A stretch of 64,000 nucleotides of DNA from NCBI RefSeq assembly GCF_017357425.1, contig NZ_CP014572.1, forward strand, positions 248,001 to 312,000, read 5' to 3'. The notes below the pieces were generated by a model. The model made no database searches and was not told the DNA's origin. It saw only the letters and a program-made list of their open reading frames with translations. Positions 17,186-26,900 of the stretch are shown piece after piece. How positions within the stretch are numbered: position 1 is the first letter of the stretch; each line of letters opens with the position of its first letter. The DNA is from Arthrobacter sp. D5-1 (GTDB lineage Bacteria > Actinomycetota > Actinomycetes > Actinomycetales > Micrococcaceae). The position numbers were made by a program, and so were the translations under genes.

Positions 17186-17231
17186 TGACTCAATTTTGAC
17201 TGAGATACTTTCTTCGGTCAAGCTGGTTGCC
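17186..17231. promoter_or_regulatory. Divergent promoter/operator, arsR-arsC fusion and aquaporin
   Basis: Only 46 bp separate the two divergent starts. The spacer begins TTGACTCAATTTTGACTGAG, with CTCA and TGAG inverted around it and two TTGACT-like hexamers. It is AT-rich compared with its surroundings. It does not match the ATTGA-N6-TCAAT box used elsewhere in the island, so the fusion protein probably has its own operator. Confidence 0.5.
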
Positions 17232-17972
17232 ATGACTTCACACCAGCCGCCGTTGTGGCGCCGCGCCGTCGCCGAACTGCTCGGCACCGCTTTGCTTGTC
17301 TCCGTCGTCGTCGGCTCGGGGATCGCCGCAGCCCAGCTTTCACCCAATGATGTGGGCTTGCAGTTGCTGCAGAATAGCACAGCGACTGTACTCGGGTTGA
17401 CCGTTCTGATCCTTGTGTTCGGGCCCGTCAGTGGGGCGCACTTCAACCCCGTAGTGTCCCTGGCCGACTGGTTCCTGGGCAGGAGTACCCGAACCGGCCT
17501 GTCGCTGGCCGAAGTTGGAATCTACGTGATCGCGCAGGTCATCGGTGCCATCGGCGGCAGTGTGCTCGCCAACGCCATGTTCGAGGTCGGCACCTCCATC
17601 TCGGTCAAGGACCGCGCCACCACCGGGCACCTGCTTGGCGAAGTCGTCGCCACTGCTGGATTGATTCTGTTGATTTTCGCGCTGGCGGCCACCAACCGCG
17701 GCGCTCTCGCGGCCCCTGCGGTCGGCGCTTACATCGGCGCAGCCTACTGGTTCACCTCCTCGACGTCCTTCGCCAACCCGGCAGTGACCGTCGGGCGCAT
17801 CTTCAGCGACACCTTCGCCGGTATCGCGCCCGGATCCGTTCCAGGGTTCGTGGTGGCGCAGCTGATCGGTGCTGCACTGGGTATCGGCGTCCTGGCGTTG
17901 CTGTTCCCGACAGCATCTCGCGCCGCGGACGACATCGTCGTCCCGCACTCGCTGGAGAAAACCGGGGCCTAG
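17232..17972 (+). CDS. MIP-family aquaglyceroporin
   Basis: A 246-residue membrane channel of the major intrinsic protein family with six hydrophobic segments and the two pore loops: NPV at 72-74 (in GAHFNPVVSL) and NPA at 182-184 (in FANPAVTVG). The first NPA box is changed to NPV. In ars clusters such channels (for example AqpS of Sinorhizobium) let arsenite flow out after reduction. It is divergent from the ArsR-ArsC fusion, which points to joint regulation. Confidence 0.88.
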   Translation: MTSHQPPLWRRAVAELLGTALLVSVVVGSGIAAAQLSPNDVGLQLLQNSTATVLGLTVLILVFGPVSGAHFNPVVSLADWFLGRSTRTGLSLAEVGIYVIAQVIGAIGGSVLANAMFEVGTSISVKDRATTGHLLGEVVATAGLILLIFALAATNRGALAAPAVGAYIGAAYWFTSSTSFANPAVTVGRIFSDTFAGIAPGSVPGFVVAQLIGAALGIGVLALLFPTASRAADDIVVPHSLEKTGA

Positions 17973-18012
17973 TCATCCGCTGACGGAAGCGGCGGGCCGC
18001 TTGCCCGACTAC

Positions 18013-18030
18013 ATTGATGATGGTCAATAT
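18013..18030 (+). promoter_or_regulatory. ArsR-type operator before arsR
   Basis: ATTGATGATGGTCAATAT repeats the ATTGA-N6-TCAAT box found twice before the ars operon. A -35-like TTGATG is inside the box and CATAAT follows at about 16 bp, 8 bp before the arsR start. This fits autorepression. Confidence 0.7.
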
Positions 18031-18047
18031 TCGGGCATAATGGATAA

Positions 18048-18398
18048 ATGAACGCACTGCCCGTCCTCGAACCAGCCACGGATGAATCCTGCTGCGCCCC
18101 GGCCTCAGCGCCTGCGCTGGGCGCCGAAGAAGCCAAGCAGAAAGCGCTGGTCTTCAAGGCCCTGGCAGACCCGAACCGGCTGCGGCTGCTCTCCATCGTC
18201 AAGGCCGAAGCCTCCGGGGAATCCTGCGTCTGTGACCTCACCGAACCCCTGGACCTGGGCCAGCCCACCGTCTCCCACCACCTGAAGATCCTGGTTGACG
18301 CCGGACTGCTGCACCGCGAAAAGCGCGGCACCTGGGCCTACTACTCCCTCATCCCGGGCGCCTTGGACGACGTCGCCGGGATCCTGGCCGCACTATGA
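18048..18398 (+). CDS. arsR: Arsenite-responsive repressor ArsR
   Basis: A 116-residue ArsR/SmtB repressor. The winged helix spans about residues 30-105, with the recognition helix in LGQPTVSHHLKIL. Cys15-Cys16 near the N terminus, with Cys60 and Cys62 in CVCDL, match the arsenite site of the Corynebacterium glutamicum ArsR type (C15, C16, C55). Binding arsenite should release it from the ATTGA-N6-TCAAT boxes. Its stop overlaps the next start by four bases (ATGA). Confidence 0.9.
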   Translation: MNALPVLEPATDESCCAPASAPALGAEEAKQKALVFKALADPNRLRLLSIVKAEASGESCVCDLTEPLDLGQPTVSHHLKILVDAGLLHREKRGTWAYYSLIPGALDDVAGILAAL

Positions 18399-18910
18399 GC
18401 CAAGGCTTCGCCCTTCGTCCCATGGACCCGGCCGACTGGCCCGCCGTGCAGCGGATCTTCCAAGAGGGCATCGACACCGGGCACTCGACGTTCGAATCGA
18501 CTACCCCTGACTGGGAATCCTTCGACGCATCCCGGCTCCAGGCACACCGACTCGTCGCCGAAACCGTCAATGACGGCGTTCTGGGATGGGCGGCAGTTTC
18601 GGCCGTCTCGGCCCGACCCGTCTACGCCGGAGTCGTTGAACACTCCATCTATGTCGCGGCAGAAGCCCGCGGACTCGGACTTGGAAAAGCTCTCTTGCAA
18701 GCCCTCATCGACTCCACCGAACGAGCCGGAATCTGGACCATCCAATCCAGCATCTTCCCCGAAAACCACTCCAGCCTCCGGATCCACGAAACTGCCGGGT
18801 TCCGGGTCATCGGACACCGAAGCCGCATCGCCAAAATGACCCATGGCCCCACCGACGGACAATGGCGCGACACGCTCCTGCTCGAGCACCGATCCACGCT
18901 GGAGTCGTGA
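18395..18910 (+). CDS. arsN1: GNAT acetyltransferase, ArsN1-like
   Basis: A 171-residue GNAT-family enzyme closely resembling phosphinothricin acetyltransferases: MDPADWPAVQRIFQEGI at the start, HSIYVAAEARGLGLGKALL as the acetyl-CoA-binding motif, and SSIFPENHSSLRIHE. Members within ars operons (ArsN1) acetylate arsinothricin, an organoarsenical antibiotic. Being coupled to arsR by ATGA supports that reading. Phosphinothricin or methionine sulfoximine are alternative substrates. Confidence 0.78.
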   Translation: MSQGFALRPMDPADWPAVQRIFQEGIDTGHSTFESTTPDWESFDASRLQAHRLVAETVNDGVLGWAAVSAVSARPVYAGVVEHSIYVAAEARGLGLGKALLQALIDSTERAGIWTIQSSIFPENHSSLRIHETAGFRVIGHRSRIAKMTHGPTDGQWRDTLLLEHRSTLES

Positions 18911-18992
18911 ATGGAGGCACCCACGACTGCCGTATTGCGTTCGAACCTGTCGACCTGCCTAGTGACGCGCCCTGGAGGCGGGGACAATTCCG

Positions 18993-19233
18993 GTGAAAAT
19001 TGAAGTACTCCACATCGATGACTGCCCCAACACGGTCAAAGCCCTCCACCAAGTCGAGCGTGCCCTGGCCGCCCTCGGGCGATCAGAGACCTCCGTCTGA
19101 CGTAACCGGCATCTTCCCCGAAGCGGCTCCCACCAGTGAGCTCGCATGCAGGATCTACCAGACTTCAGCCGGTCTCGCCGGAACCCCGACCGTCGAGCAA
19201 ATAGTCGAGGTGCTCAGATGCCGCGGTATCTGA
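18993..19233 (+). pseudogene. Thioredoxin-like small protein gene, internal deletion
   Basis: From GTG at 18993 the frame encodes a start typical of small thioredoxin-like proteins (VLHIDDCPNT) and stops after 35 codons. The C-terminal part of the same family (PEAAPTSELACRIYQT, then GLAGTPTVEQ) follows in another frame up to 19233. The middle, about 30 residues with the central strand, is missing. An intact relative lies at 48372-48689. GGAGG before the GTG shows it was once expressed. Confidence 0.7.
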
Positions 19234-19270
19234 CTTGGAAAACTGAAGCTCCTCGTGCAGGCGATCCATG

Positions 19271-19310
19271 GCAACGCCCGGCGTGAGCGGCCGGTTACGC
19301 CGGGCGTTGC
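19271..19310. terminator. Strong hairpin before the arsenite permease
   Basis: Perfect 14-bp arms, GCAACGCCCGGCGT and ACGCCGGGCGTTGC, with a 12-base loop. There is no T-run. It could end transcription from arsR-arsN1. Confidence 0.6.
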
Positions 19311-19362
19311 ACGATCCGGCCCCGCTATTTCTGGGTGGAGTCAGGCCTCGCCTAGCATTGCA

Positions 19363-20352
19363 ATGGTGGATACCCGGAACCTTGTCGCGTGGATGGACCG
19401 GCAGCAAATTGGTCTGTATCTCGTGGCCATCCTTGTCGGGGGCGCAGCGGGCTTACTCGCTCCTGGAGTGGCTCCGGCTTTGGAGCATTCGATCAACCCT
19501 GTCCTTGGGCTCCTGCTTTACGCCACGTTTCTGGGGATACCGTTTGCTTCCCTCGGAAGGGCCGCCCGGGATCTGAAATTCCTGGCCACTGTCCTGGTGT
19601 TGAATTTTCTCGTCGTTCCCTTGGTGGTGTTTGGCCTGACCCGGTTCATCGCCGGCGACCAGGCGCTGCTTGTTGGAGTCTTGCTCGTACTTCTGACCCC
19701 GTGTATCGATTACGTCATCGTATTCACTGGGTTGGCCGGCGGCGCGAGTGACCGGCTTCTCGCTGCGGCACCTGTGCTGATGCTGACGCAGATGCCTTTT
19801 CTCCCGCTCTATCTTTTGGTCTTCGTCGGCCCGGATCTGGTCTCAGCCATCGATCCGGCCCCATTCCTTCAAGCCCTTATCGTTTTGATCATCATCCCGC
19901 TGGCCGCGGCAGCGCTGACCCAGGCGCTGGCCAGAACGAGGGCTATGGGCAGAGCCGTGATGTCTCTGATGCAGGCCTTGATGGTTCCCCTTATGATGGC
20001 GACGCTGGCCGTGGTCGTGGGGTCGCAGATTGTGGGAGTCGGCGAGGAACTCGGCTCCCTTCTGTCCGTCGCGCCTATCTATGCTGCATTCCTACTGGTC
20101 ATGGTGCCGCTGGGTCTACTCGCAGCAAAACCCGCAGGACTCGATGTTGCCGCCACCCGCGCTGTCGTGTTCAGTGGTGCGACCCGTAACTCCTTGGTCG
20201 TGCTGCCATTGGCGTTGGCATTGCCAGGCCACTTGGCGCTTGCGGCCCTGGTGGTGGTGACCCAGACCCTTGTGGAGCTGATCGGTATGGTGCTCTACGT
20301 CCGCTTCCTTCCGCTGCTGATCAAGCAGGAACGCCGTCACCAGACCACCTGA
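19363..20352 (+). CDS. ACR3-like arsenite efflux permease
   Basis: A 329-residue integral membrane protein with about ten hydrophobic helices, of the bile/arsenite/riboflavin transporter superfamily. LLTPCIDYVIVFTGLAGG matches the ACR3 signature around the conserved cysteine (TPC-D-VIV). It would export arsenite. It lacks the usual GGARC-type signature near the N terminus, so it is a divergent member annotated simply as arsenic resistance protein in relatives. The ATG at 19363 begins the family-like part; its ribosome-binding site is weak. Confidence 0.75.
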   Translation: MVDTRNLVAWMDRQQIGLYLVAILVGGAAGLLAPGVAPALEHSINPVLGLLLYATFLGIPFASLGRAARDLKFLATVLVLNFLVVPLVVFGLTRFIAGDQALLVGVLLVLLTPCIDYVIVFTGLAGGASDRLLAAAPVLMLTQMPFLPLYLLVFVGPDLVSAIDPAPFLQALIVLIIIPLAAAALTQALARTRAMGRAVMSLMQALMVPLMMATLAVVVGSQIVGVGEELGSLLSVAPIYAAFLLVMVPLGLLAAKPAGLDVAATRAVVFSGATRNSLVVLPLALALPGHLALAALVVVTQTLVELIGMVLYVRFLPLLIKQERRHQTT

Positions 20353-20357
20353 CGGAG

Positions 20358-20378
20358 ACCCGCCGTGCAGCGGGTTTT
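20358..20378 (+). terminator. Rho-independent terminator after the arsenite permease
   Basis: Stem ACCCGC / GCGGGT with a 6-base loop followed by a short T-run (GGGTTTTG), 6 bp after the stop codon. Confidence 0.6.
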
Positions 20379-20392
20379 GCGGCGCACCTGAC

Positions 20393-20422
20393 TTGACCTT
20401 CAAGCCAGATCGAAGGTTTACG
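20393..20422 (+). promoter_or_regulatory. MerR-type promoter/operator
   Basis: TTGACC (-35) is followed by the dyad ACCTTC-N10-GAAGGT (20396-20417) and a TTTACG-like -10 with a long (about 18-19 bp) spacer. This is the layout of MerR-family promoters, in which the regulator sits between -35 and -10. It precedes a broken merR gene. Confidence 0.6.
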
Positions 20423-20430
20423 GTGGATCC

Positions 20431-20790
20431 ATGAAGACGATCCGGATTTCCGAGGTTGCCGCCAGAACAGGGGTTCAGGCCACTACTTTGCGCTATTACG
20501 AGGACATCGGCCTGATCGGCCCCGCAGCCCGCTCAGCCAACGGCTACCGGAGCTACGACGAACGGGACCTGGACCGGTTGGCAGCCACTGCGCGCCAAGA
20601 AGCTCGACATCAGCCTTGAGGGATGTCCGTGGACTCGTCTCTGCAGGGGATACCGATGAATGCGGGACCGTTCAAGACAGCTGGGTGGTCTCGTCACGGC
20701 CAGACTGCAAGAGGCGCAGGAACGCATCAACGAGCTAACAGACCTGGCACACCAGCTCGAACGCATACGCTCGCCAGCCTGAGCTTCGCA
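20431..20790 (+). pseudogene. MerR-family regulator, frameshifted
   Basis: The first 50 codons give a clean MerR DNA-binding domain: RISEVAARTGVQATTLRYYE, then LIGPAARSANGYRSYDERDL. The frame then fails. KKLDISLEG continues in one other frame, GLVSAGDTDECGTVQD in a third, and the C-terminal coiled coil (RLQEAQERINELTDLAHQLE) in yet another. At least three indels have disabled it. Its target genes are no longer evident nearby. Confidence 0.8.
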
Positions 20791-21035
20791 CCCAGTCCAC
20801 TGAACCCAAAGGCAGCGGACCGCATTGAAGATGCATCCAACGGCATGAGCTGCGGGAAGGCTAGCGGCATCGCGGCAAACCTGCCAGGAACCGACGCCAG
20901 AACATGGAGAGCGGCACGCGTACGCACTTGGCCGGGAAATGAGCATATGGGTCTTGTCACCTGCAGCTCGCAGTGCCAAGGTCTAATTAAAGTTTCCCAA
21001 CGCTCAACACAATTAGGCTCAGCCAGGGGGTTGCG

Positions 21036-21311
21036 ATGAATCAATGGTTTCTTCCACCGGGCGGGATCTTGAGCAATTACATTGCTCCGGGACAGACCGT
21101 CCGCCACTCGTTCTGGTGGGAAGATCGCGCGTTTGGTCCTGCGATCCTGGCTGTCGCCATGCCACCATCAATCGTGGTCTCGACCGGCGGGGTGACGACA
21201 CTCGGCAACGGATTCAGCCAAAGCCGCGACCGGCTCACCTATTTCGCTGATCTGCGGGCAGAAGCTTCGTATGGGGCCAGCTATCGTCTCCTCATTACAG
21301 CGCTGCGCTAA
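21036..21311 (+). CDS. Small hypothetical protein
   Basis: A 91-residue frame with ATG at 21036; a purine-rich AGGGGG lies just upstream. The product is beta-rich with no signal peptide or cysteines. The region 20791-21035 before it has no other gene. I do not recognise it. It is closely followed by another small gene in the same direction. Confidence 0.45.
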   Translation: MNQWFLPPGGILSNYIAPGQTVRHSFWWEDRAFGPAILAVAMPPSIVVSTGGVTTLGNGFSQSRDRLTYFADLRAEASYGASYRLLITALR

Positions 21312-21320
21312 GGAGCCCTC

Positions 21321-21575
21321 ATGAAATGCACGGTCATCAGCGACGAACGCGGCAAGATTATCGCCATTGGTCCGACGCCTGGGCCGGTAAAATCCTCCGA
21401 CGGTGAGGGACCGGCGCTCTGGCACGAGCTCCTGCCTTTTGAAGGACAAACCAGCCAGATTGTGGATGTACCTGATGAGTTGCTCAACGACCCTGAGCTA
21501 CTGGCAAATCTGCATCAAACCCACCGCCTCCGCGGCGAACGGATTGAGGCTGTTGACGGTCTGACTACAGACTAG
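21321..21575 (+). CDS. Small hypothetical protein
   Basis: An 84-residue acidic protein beginning MKCTVISDERGKIIAIGP, 9 bp after the previous gene and with AAGGAG before the ATG, so the two are probably one operon. The sequence ends in a helix-rich, charged segment (HQTHRLRGERIEAV). No family is recognised. Confidence 0.5.
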   Translation: MKCTVISDERGKIIAIGPTPGPVKSSDGEGPALWHELLPFEGQTSQIVDVPDELLNDPELLANLHQTHRLRGERIEAVDGLTTD

Positions 21576-21700
21576 TCTCCGGGTCAATTGACGGAACACC
21601 TCCGAATGGCTGCCTGCCCCTGCCTCAAAGGTCCTGAATGTCACGCGTCGGCTCGTATCCGGAACCATAGCGTACTATCCAAAAAACTGGATACTCCTTT

Positions 21701-22882
21701 ATGGTTGTTGATATGGAAAGTGCTTTGAACCCTTACTCGCCCGGGTCGGGCCGTCGGCCTTTCGAACTGGTCGGGCGCCAGAGCGAGATCGATGCCTTCG
21801 ATTTGCTGCTGGCCAAGACCCGCCAGCGAAGACCGGACCGGGGTATCGTCCTGCACGGGTTGCGTGGGGTGGGCAAAACGGTCCTGCTGAACGAGTTCCG
21901 TCGGCAGGCCGAACATGCTGAGTTCATGGTCGTCTTCCTCGAGGGCAGGGACGCCGAGGGGGGTCCTGAGGCCGTACGGGCCAAGCTCGCCCGGAACCTG
22001 CTGCAGGCCGGGCGGAAGTTGAATCGCCGCGGCGCCGGGGAGCGACTCTTGGCGGCACTTGGCAGCATCGCATCCTTTTCCGCGAAACTGGGTGTGACTG
22101 GGATCGACATCGGTGTGAACCTCAATCACGGCCGCGCTGACTCCGGATCGATCGAAGTGGATCTGGAAGAACTGATTGAGGACCTCTGTCTGGCCCTGGG
22201 GGAGAATCGCTCGGGTCTGGTTTTCATCATTGACGAGATGCAGGACCTGGACGACGGACTCATTGCCGCACTCCTGAGTGCCCAGCATCTGGCTGGCCAA
22301 CGCGAATGGCCTTTCTATATCGCGGGGGCCGGTCTGCCCAATCTTCCCTCGGTACTGAGTGAAGCGCGCTCTTACGCCGAAAGGATTTTCAATTACCGCA
22401 GCATCGGGGCGTTGTCGAGGGAGGCTGCAGAGGCGGCCTTGGTAGCCCCGGCCCAACGCTATGGGGTGTCATTCGTGGCCGAGGCCAAAGACCTTCTCCT
22501 GAGCGCATCGGGCGCGTATCCGTATTTCCTGCAGGAATACGGTTACGCGGCCTGGGAAACAGCTCCGGAGAAGACCGTAACCTTCGACGACGCCAAAATC
22601 GCGGTGGAGATCGGCCGCGCGCAGCTGGACCAAGGGTTCTTTCCTTCACGCTGGAAACGTGCCTCGAAGGCAGAGAAGGACTTCCTCCGCCTGATGGCCA
22701 CTGACGGTGATGAAGGATCCAGCACAGCCGGTCTTGCTGAACGGGCGCAGAAGAAGCAAAGCTCCATGACCATGACCCGTGCGTCGTTGATCGACAAGGG
22801 GATTATCTACGCACCCGCCCTGGGTGTTGTGGCGTTCACCGTGCCAGGAATGGCTGACTATGTTAAACGCCTCCATGAGTAG
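21701..22882 (+). CDS. AAA/STAND-type ATPase
   Basis: A 393-residue P-loop ATPase with Walker A GLRGVGKT at about residues 50-57 and Walker B FIIDEMQDL near 176-184. ELVGRQSEIDAF before the P-loop is typical of AAA_16/ORC-like ATPases. The C-terminal 120 residues look like a winged-helix domain. Relatives act as signalling or regulatory ATPases, some in phage defence. It overlaps the next gene by 8 bp, which suggests a functional pair. Confidence 0.7.
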   Translation: MVVDMESALNPYSPGSGRRPFELVGRQSEIDAFDLLLAKTRQRRPDRGIVLHGLRGVGKTVLLNEFRRQAEHAEFMVVFLEGRDAEGGPEAVRAKLARNLLQAGRKLNRRGAGERLLAALGSIASFSAKLGVTGIDIGVNLNHGRADSGSIEVDLEELIEDLCLALGENRSGLVFIIDEMQDLDDGLIAALLSAQHLAGQREWPFYIAGAGLPNLPSVLSEARSYAERIFNYRSIGALSREAAEAALVAPAQRYGVSFVAEAKDLLLSASGAYPYFLQEYGYAAWETAPEKTVTFDDAKIAVEIGRAQLDQGFFPSRWKRASKAEKDFLRLMATDGDEGSSTAGLAERAQKKQSSMTMTRASLIDKGIIYAPALGVVAFTVPGMADYVKRLHE

Positions 22883-23921
22883 CACGAGCGCAGGAACCGG
22901 TACCACCGCAGGCGGGAGGTTGCGGTGGGGAATTCTCCTGGGAGTTACCGCGCTGGTCCTTGCCGGAGCCGGGATCTACGCGGTGGGAGCCTATCAGCGT
23001 TTCGAGGAGAGCCGCACGGCCGCCTCATCTGTGGGAGTGACTGCAGGCCAACCTCTCCCCGGGGTTCCTTTCGTCCTGTTCAGGAACACTGCCGGCGGGC
23101 AGGGCTATGGCAATGCAGCCACGGTGCCGCTTTCGGCTCCCGGTGGCACGCGGGCGGTCAGTGAGCAGGCGTGCGAACGGGTCTATGGCACTGCAGCTGT
23201 GGTGGTCTGTCTCAGGTCCAACCGTGGTCTGGTGACTACTTACGACGCGGCCGTCCTGAACCGGGACTGGCAGCAGGATCGGGCGTGGCCTGTCCCGGGT
23301 ATTCCGAGCCGGACACGCATCAGTCAGGACGGTTCCGTGATCGCGACAACGGTGTTCGTCTCCGGGCACTCATATACGCAAGCCGGGTTCTCGACAGCAA
23401 CAGAGATCACTGTTCCCGACGGCGGTACGGGTAACCTCGAAGATTTCGCGCTCCTCGTGAACGGCGAACGGTTGCTGGCGAGCGACCGGAACATCTGGGG
23501 AGTTACTTTCGCGCCAGGGCAAAGCGAAGTCTTCTATGCCACAGCAGCATCCTCAGGACGTATCTGGCTCGTCCGGGGAAGCCTGAAAGACAAGACCCTG
23601 ACCGCCATTCATGACAACGTTGAATGCCCCTCCATCTCACCGGACGGCACCCGGATCGCGTATAAAAAGAACATTGGCGGGCCGCTCACCGCGCACTGGA
23701 ACGTCGCCCTTCTTGACTTGGCCACGGGGGTGGAAACGGTGCTCTCGGAAAAGCGCAGCGTCGATGACCAGATCGAGTGGCTGGACGATCAGAACCTGCT
23801 CTACGGTTTGGCCGACGAGGATACCGAAGGTGACAGCAACATCTGGAAACTCGGAACCGATCCGGCGTCCCAACCGAGCCTCTTCATCGAACATGCGTGG
23901 TCGCCCAGTGTGGTCCGCTGA
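22875..23921 (+). CDS. Membrane-anchored beta-propeller (TolB/WD40-like) protein
   Basis: About 348 residues. A single N-terminal membrane helix (ILLGVTALVLAGAGIYAVG, about residues 20-38) is followed by an extracytoplasmic domain with repeated strands and TolB-type motifs such as CPSISPDGTRIAYKK. The start could be ATG 22875 (overlapping the upstream stop) or ATG 22860. The overlap with the ATPase gene implies coupled translation: a cytoplasmic ATPase with an outside-facing propeller. Confidence 0.6.
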   Translation: MSSTSAGTGTTAGGRLRWGILLGVTALVLAGAGIYAVGAYQRFEESRTAASSVGVTAGQPLPGVPFVLFRNTAGGQGYGNAATVPLSAPGGTRAVSEQACERVYGTAAVVVCLRSNRGLVTTYDAAVLNRDWQQDRAWPVPGIPSRTRISQDGSVIATTVFVSGHSYTQAGFSTATEITVPDGGTGNLEDFALLVNGERLLASDRNIWGVTFAPGQSEVFYATAASSGRIWLVRGSLKDKTLTAIHDNVECPSISPDGTRIAYKKNIGGPLTAHWNVALLDLATGVETVLSEKRSVDDQIEWLDDQNLLYGLADEDTEGDSNIWKLGTDPASQPSLFIEHAWSPSVVR

Positions 23922-23978
23922 CGTCCGGACGTAACTCGGGGAGCGGCCGGACATCAGCAGTCTAGAAACCGCCCCCGG

Positions 23979-26900
23979 TCAGCAGGTTCCCAGTAGTCCG
24001 CACAGCAGCCCACCCGACCCTGTCGGACTCGGCGAGGGACTGGGGGACGGGCTCGGCGAGGGACTGGCGGAAGGATTTGGTGAAGGCGTCGCCGTCGCGG
24101 TTGCGGGTGGGGCCGGCGTTGCGGTCGGGGTGGGCGTCGCCGGTGCCGGTGTGGTGGCTGAGTAGAGGACGTCGACGAAGTAGTTCGTGGAGTTCCAGGA
24201 GTTTGTTGGTGCCGTACCGCCGGCCCCGTACCGGTAGCGGCCGTTGTCAGGGCCAGCGGCGGTGAAGACCCCACTAACCCACGTCTGGGCGAAGAACGCC
24301 GGTGTATAGGCGTAGCGGCCGTTGGGCGCCAGATAGGACACGGTGTATGTCTCCCCCGGGGTTACGGCTACCGGGGAGGAGAGCATCGCGGTTTGCCAGC
24401 CCGTCGCTGTTTCGTTCGTGAAGGTCACCTGGGCCAGCCGTGTTCCCGCGGCGTTCCACAGGGAGCCGATGTGGGTTCCGGTGTTTCCGGTTCCCTTGTA
24501 GAAGCGGATGCCGGTGACATTGCCGGCGGCGGAGACCGTGAACGCCGTTCCCAGTTCAACCGATGACGGATCATCGGAGGCTGCTGTCTGCGGTTGGAGG
24601 TCCCCGAAGATGGAGGCTTGCTCGGCATCGGGGTCGGCCGTGGTGAACTGCCAGGTGGTGGTCGGCAGTGTCTGGCCCTGTTGGGATTCGAGGTTGCCGG
24701 CGCTGACGGAGATGGCTGTGTTGCCCGGCAGGGGATTCGCCGGGGTGAAGGTCAGGGTGCGGCCGTCCGTGGACAGGGCAGCGTTGCCGGCAACGGGCGT
24801 CCCGTTCGCTGCGAGCGTGAACGTTGCCCCCGGCTTGATCGCGGAGGAGAACGTAAGGGTTGGTTTGACCTCGACAGGTACTGCCGTGGCGTTTGGTGCA
24901 GGGGAGCGGTCAGTGATTGTCAGCGGGGGCACCGCGGCCATGAACACCAGGTCCACCAGGTAGCTTGCCGTGGAGGGCGAGTTGGGGAAGTCGTTGTTGT
25001 AGGCGAATGCACCGGAATCGGGGGCTGTCCTCAGCGGTCCGCTGGTGAAGCCTGAGCCGAATCCGCCGGCCGTGTAGGAGTAGTTGCCGCTCGGGGACTT
25101 GTAGGCCGCCACGTATTCAGTGTTGGCGTCGATGGTCACTGGCTGGCTGAATGTTGCTGTTTGCCAGCCGGAGCTGGACTCGTTAGTGAAGGTGACGGTG
25201 GCCAGAAGCTGCCCGCCGGCCGTGTATAGCGAGCCGGTGTGTGTCCCGGTGTTTCCGGCGGCCTTGTAGAAGCGGACGCCGGTGACCTGGCCTGCAGTGT
25301 CGCTGGCGAACCGGACTCCCAGGGACAACGACACGCCGTCGTTGGCGTCGGGAGTGCCCGGCGTAACGGTGTCCTGATAGAGCGTGCAGGGGCACGTCCC
25401 CGGTGTTCTGGGGGCGGGGACGGTACTGAAGGCCCATGTGCCGTTGCTTAGTGGTTGACGGGATACGGCGGTCGCCGTGAGGGTGGCCGTGTACGACGTA
25501 CCGGCAGCCAGCGGCCCGGCCGGAGTGAACGTGACTTTCCTTGTTTGGGGGTCGTAGCTGGTGGATCCGGCCACGGTTGTTCCGCTCGCATCTTTTACCG
25601 TCAGGTTGACGCTGGGGGCTTCGGCCGGTTCGGACAGTACGGCACTGATCTGGCTGTCCAGCGGAACACTGGACGCGCCGGGCAGCGGGGATTGACCCGT
25701 CGGGGTGAACGCCGGGGGTGGAACCGTCACGATGACGTCCACCAGGTAGCTGGCGTTCGACCGTGATCCGGGGAAGTCACCGCTGTACGTGTACGCTCCG
25801 GCGTCAGACGTTGTTCGCAATGGTCCGACGCTCATGCCGGATCCGAACCCGTTGGAGGTAGCGGAATAGGTGCCGGTCAGTGACTTGTAGGCCACGATGT
25901 AGTCCGTGTTCGCGGCCATCTGGACTGGTTGGCTGAACATCGCCGTCTGCCACCCTGAGGCGCTCTCATTGGTGAACGCCACGGTTGCCAGTTGTTGCCC
26001 GGAGGCCGTGTACAGGGCACCGTTGTGGGTGCCGGTGTTGCCGGCCGACTTGAAGAACCGCATGCCCACTACTTCACCGGCTGAAACACTGGAGAACCGG
26101 ACGCCCAGCGCCAACGGGACGCCGTCCTGAATCTCGGCGATGCCGGGCGTGACGGAGTCGTCAAAGAGGCTGCACGGGCAGGACCCGGGAACCGGCAGTG
26201 TCGCAGCGGTCGTGAAGGACCAGGTGCCGCCGGCTGTGACCGGACCGCCCAGGGTGTCTGTCCCGGCGAGGGTGGCCGTGTACTGCGTGCTGAACGCCAG
26301 GGCGCTCGTCGGGGTAAAGGCCGCCCGACGTGTGGCGGGGTCGTACGCTGTCGTGCCGGCCACCGGGCCGTCGGAGGATTGCAGGGTCAGCTGGACGCTG
26401 GAGGCAGTGACTGGTTTGGAGAACACTGCGCTGACCTTGGTGTCCACGGAGACGCTGGACGAGGACGGGAATGGGGTGTGCCCGGACACCGTCATGGGCG
26501 TGGTGTCCACTGTGCCGAACAAGGCGTCGACGAAGTAGTTGCCGCCGTTGTAGCTCGAGGTCGGGAACCCGGAGGAGGTGGCATAGACACCGGCAGGCTC
26601 GGCTCCGAAACCGCCCGCCACCCTCAAGGGCGCGTCGGAGGACCCGAAGCTCGCCCACTGGAAGTTCTGGATGGCGTAGCGACCGTTCGGAGTCCAATAA
26701 GAGACCGTGTATTTCTGCCCTGCGGCCACGGGAACGGCTTGGCTGAACAGCACGGACTGCCAGCCGGAGGGCGTTTCGTTGGTGAACGTCGCCGTGGCCA
26801 GCCGTTCCCCAGTGGAGCTCCACAGGGACCCGGTATGTGTACCGGTGTTGGCTGCGCTCTTGTAGAAGCGCACCCCGGTGATGAAACCGTCCACTGTGGG

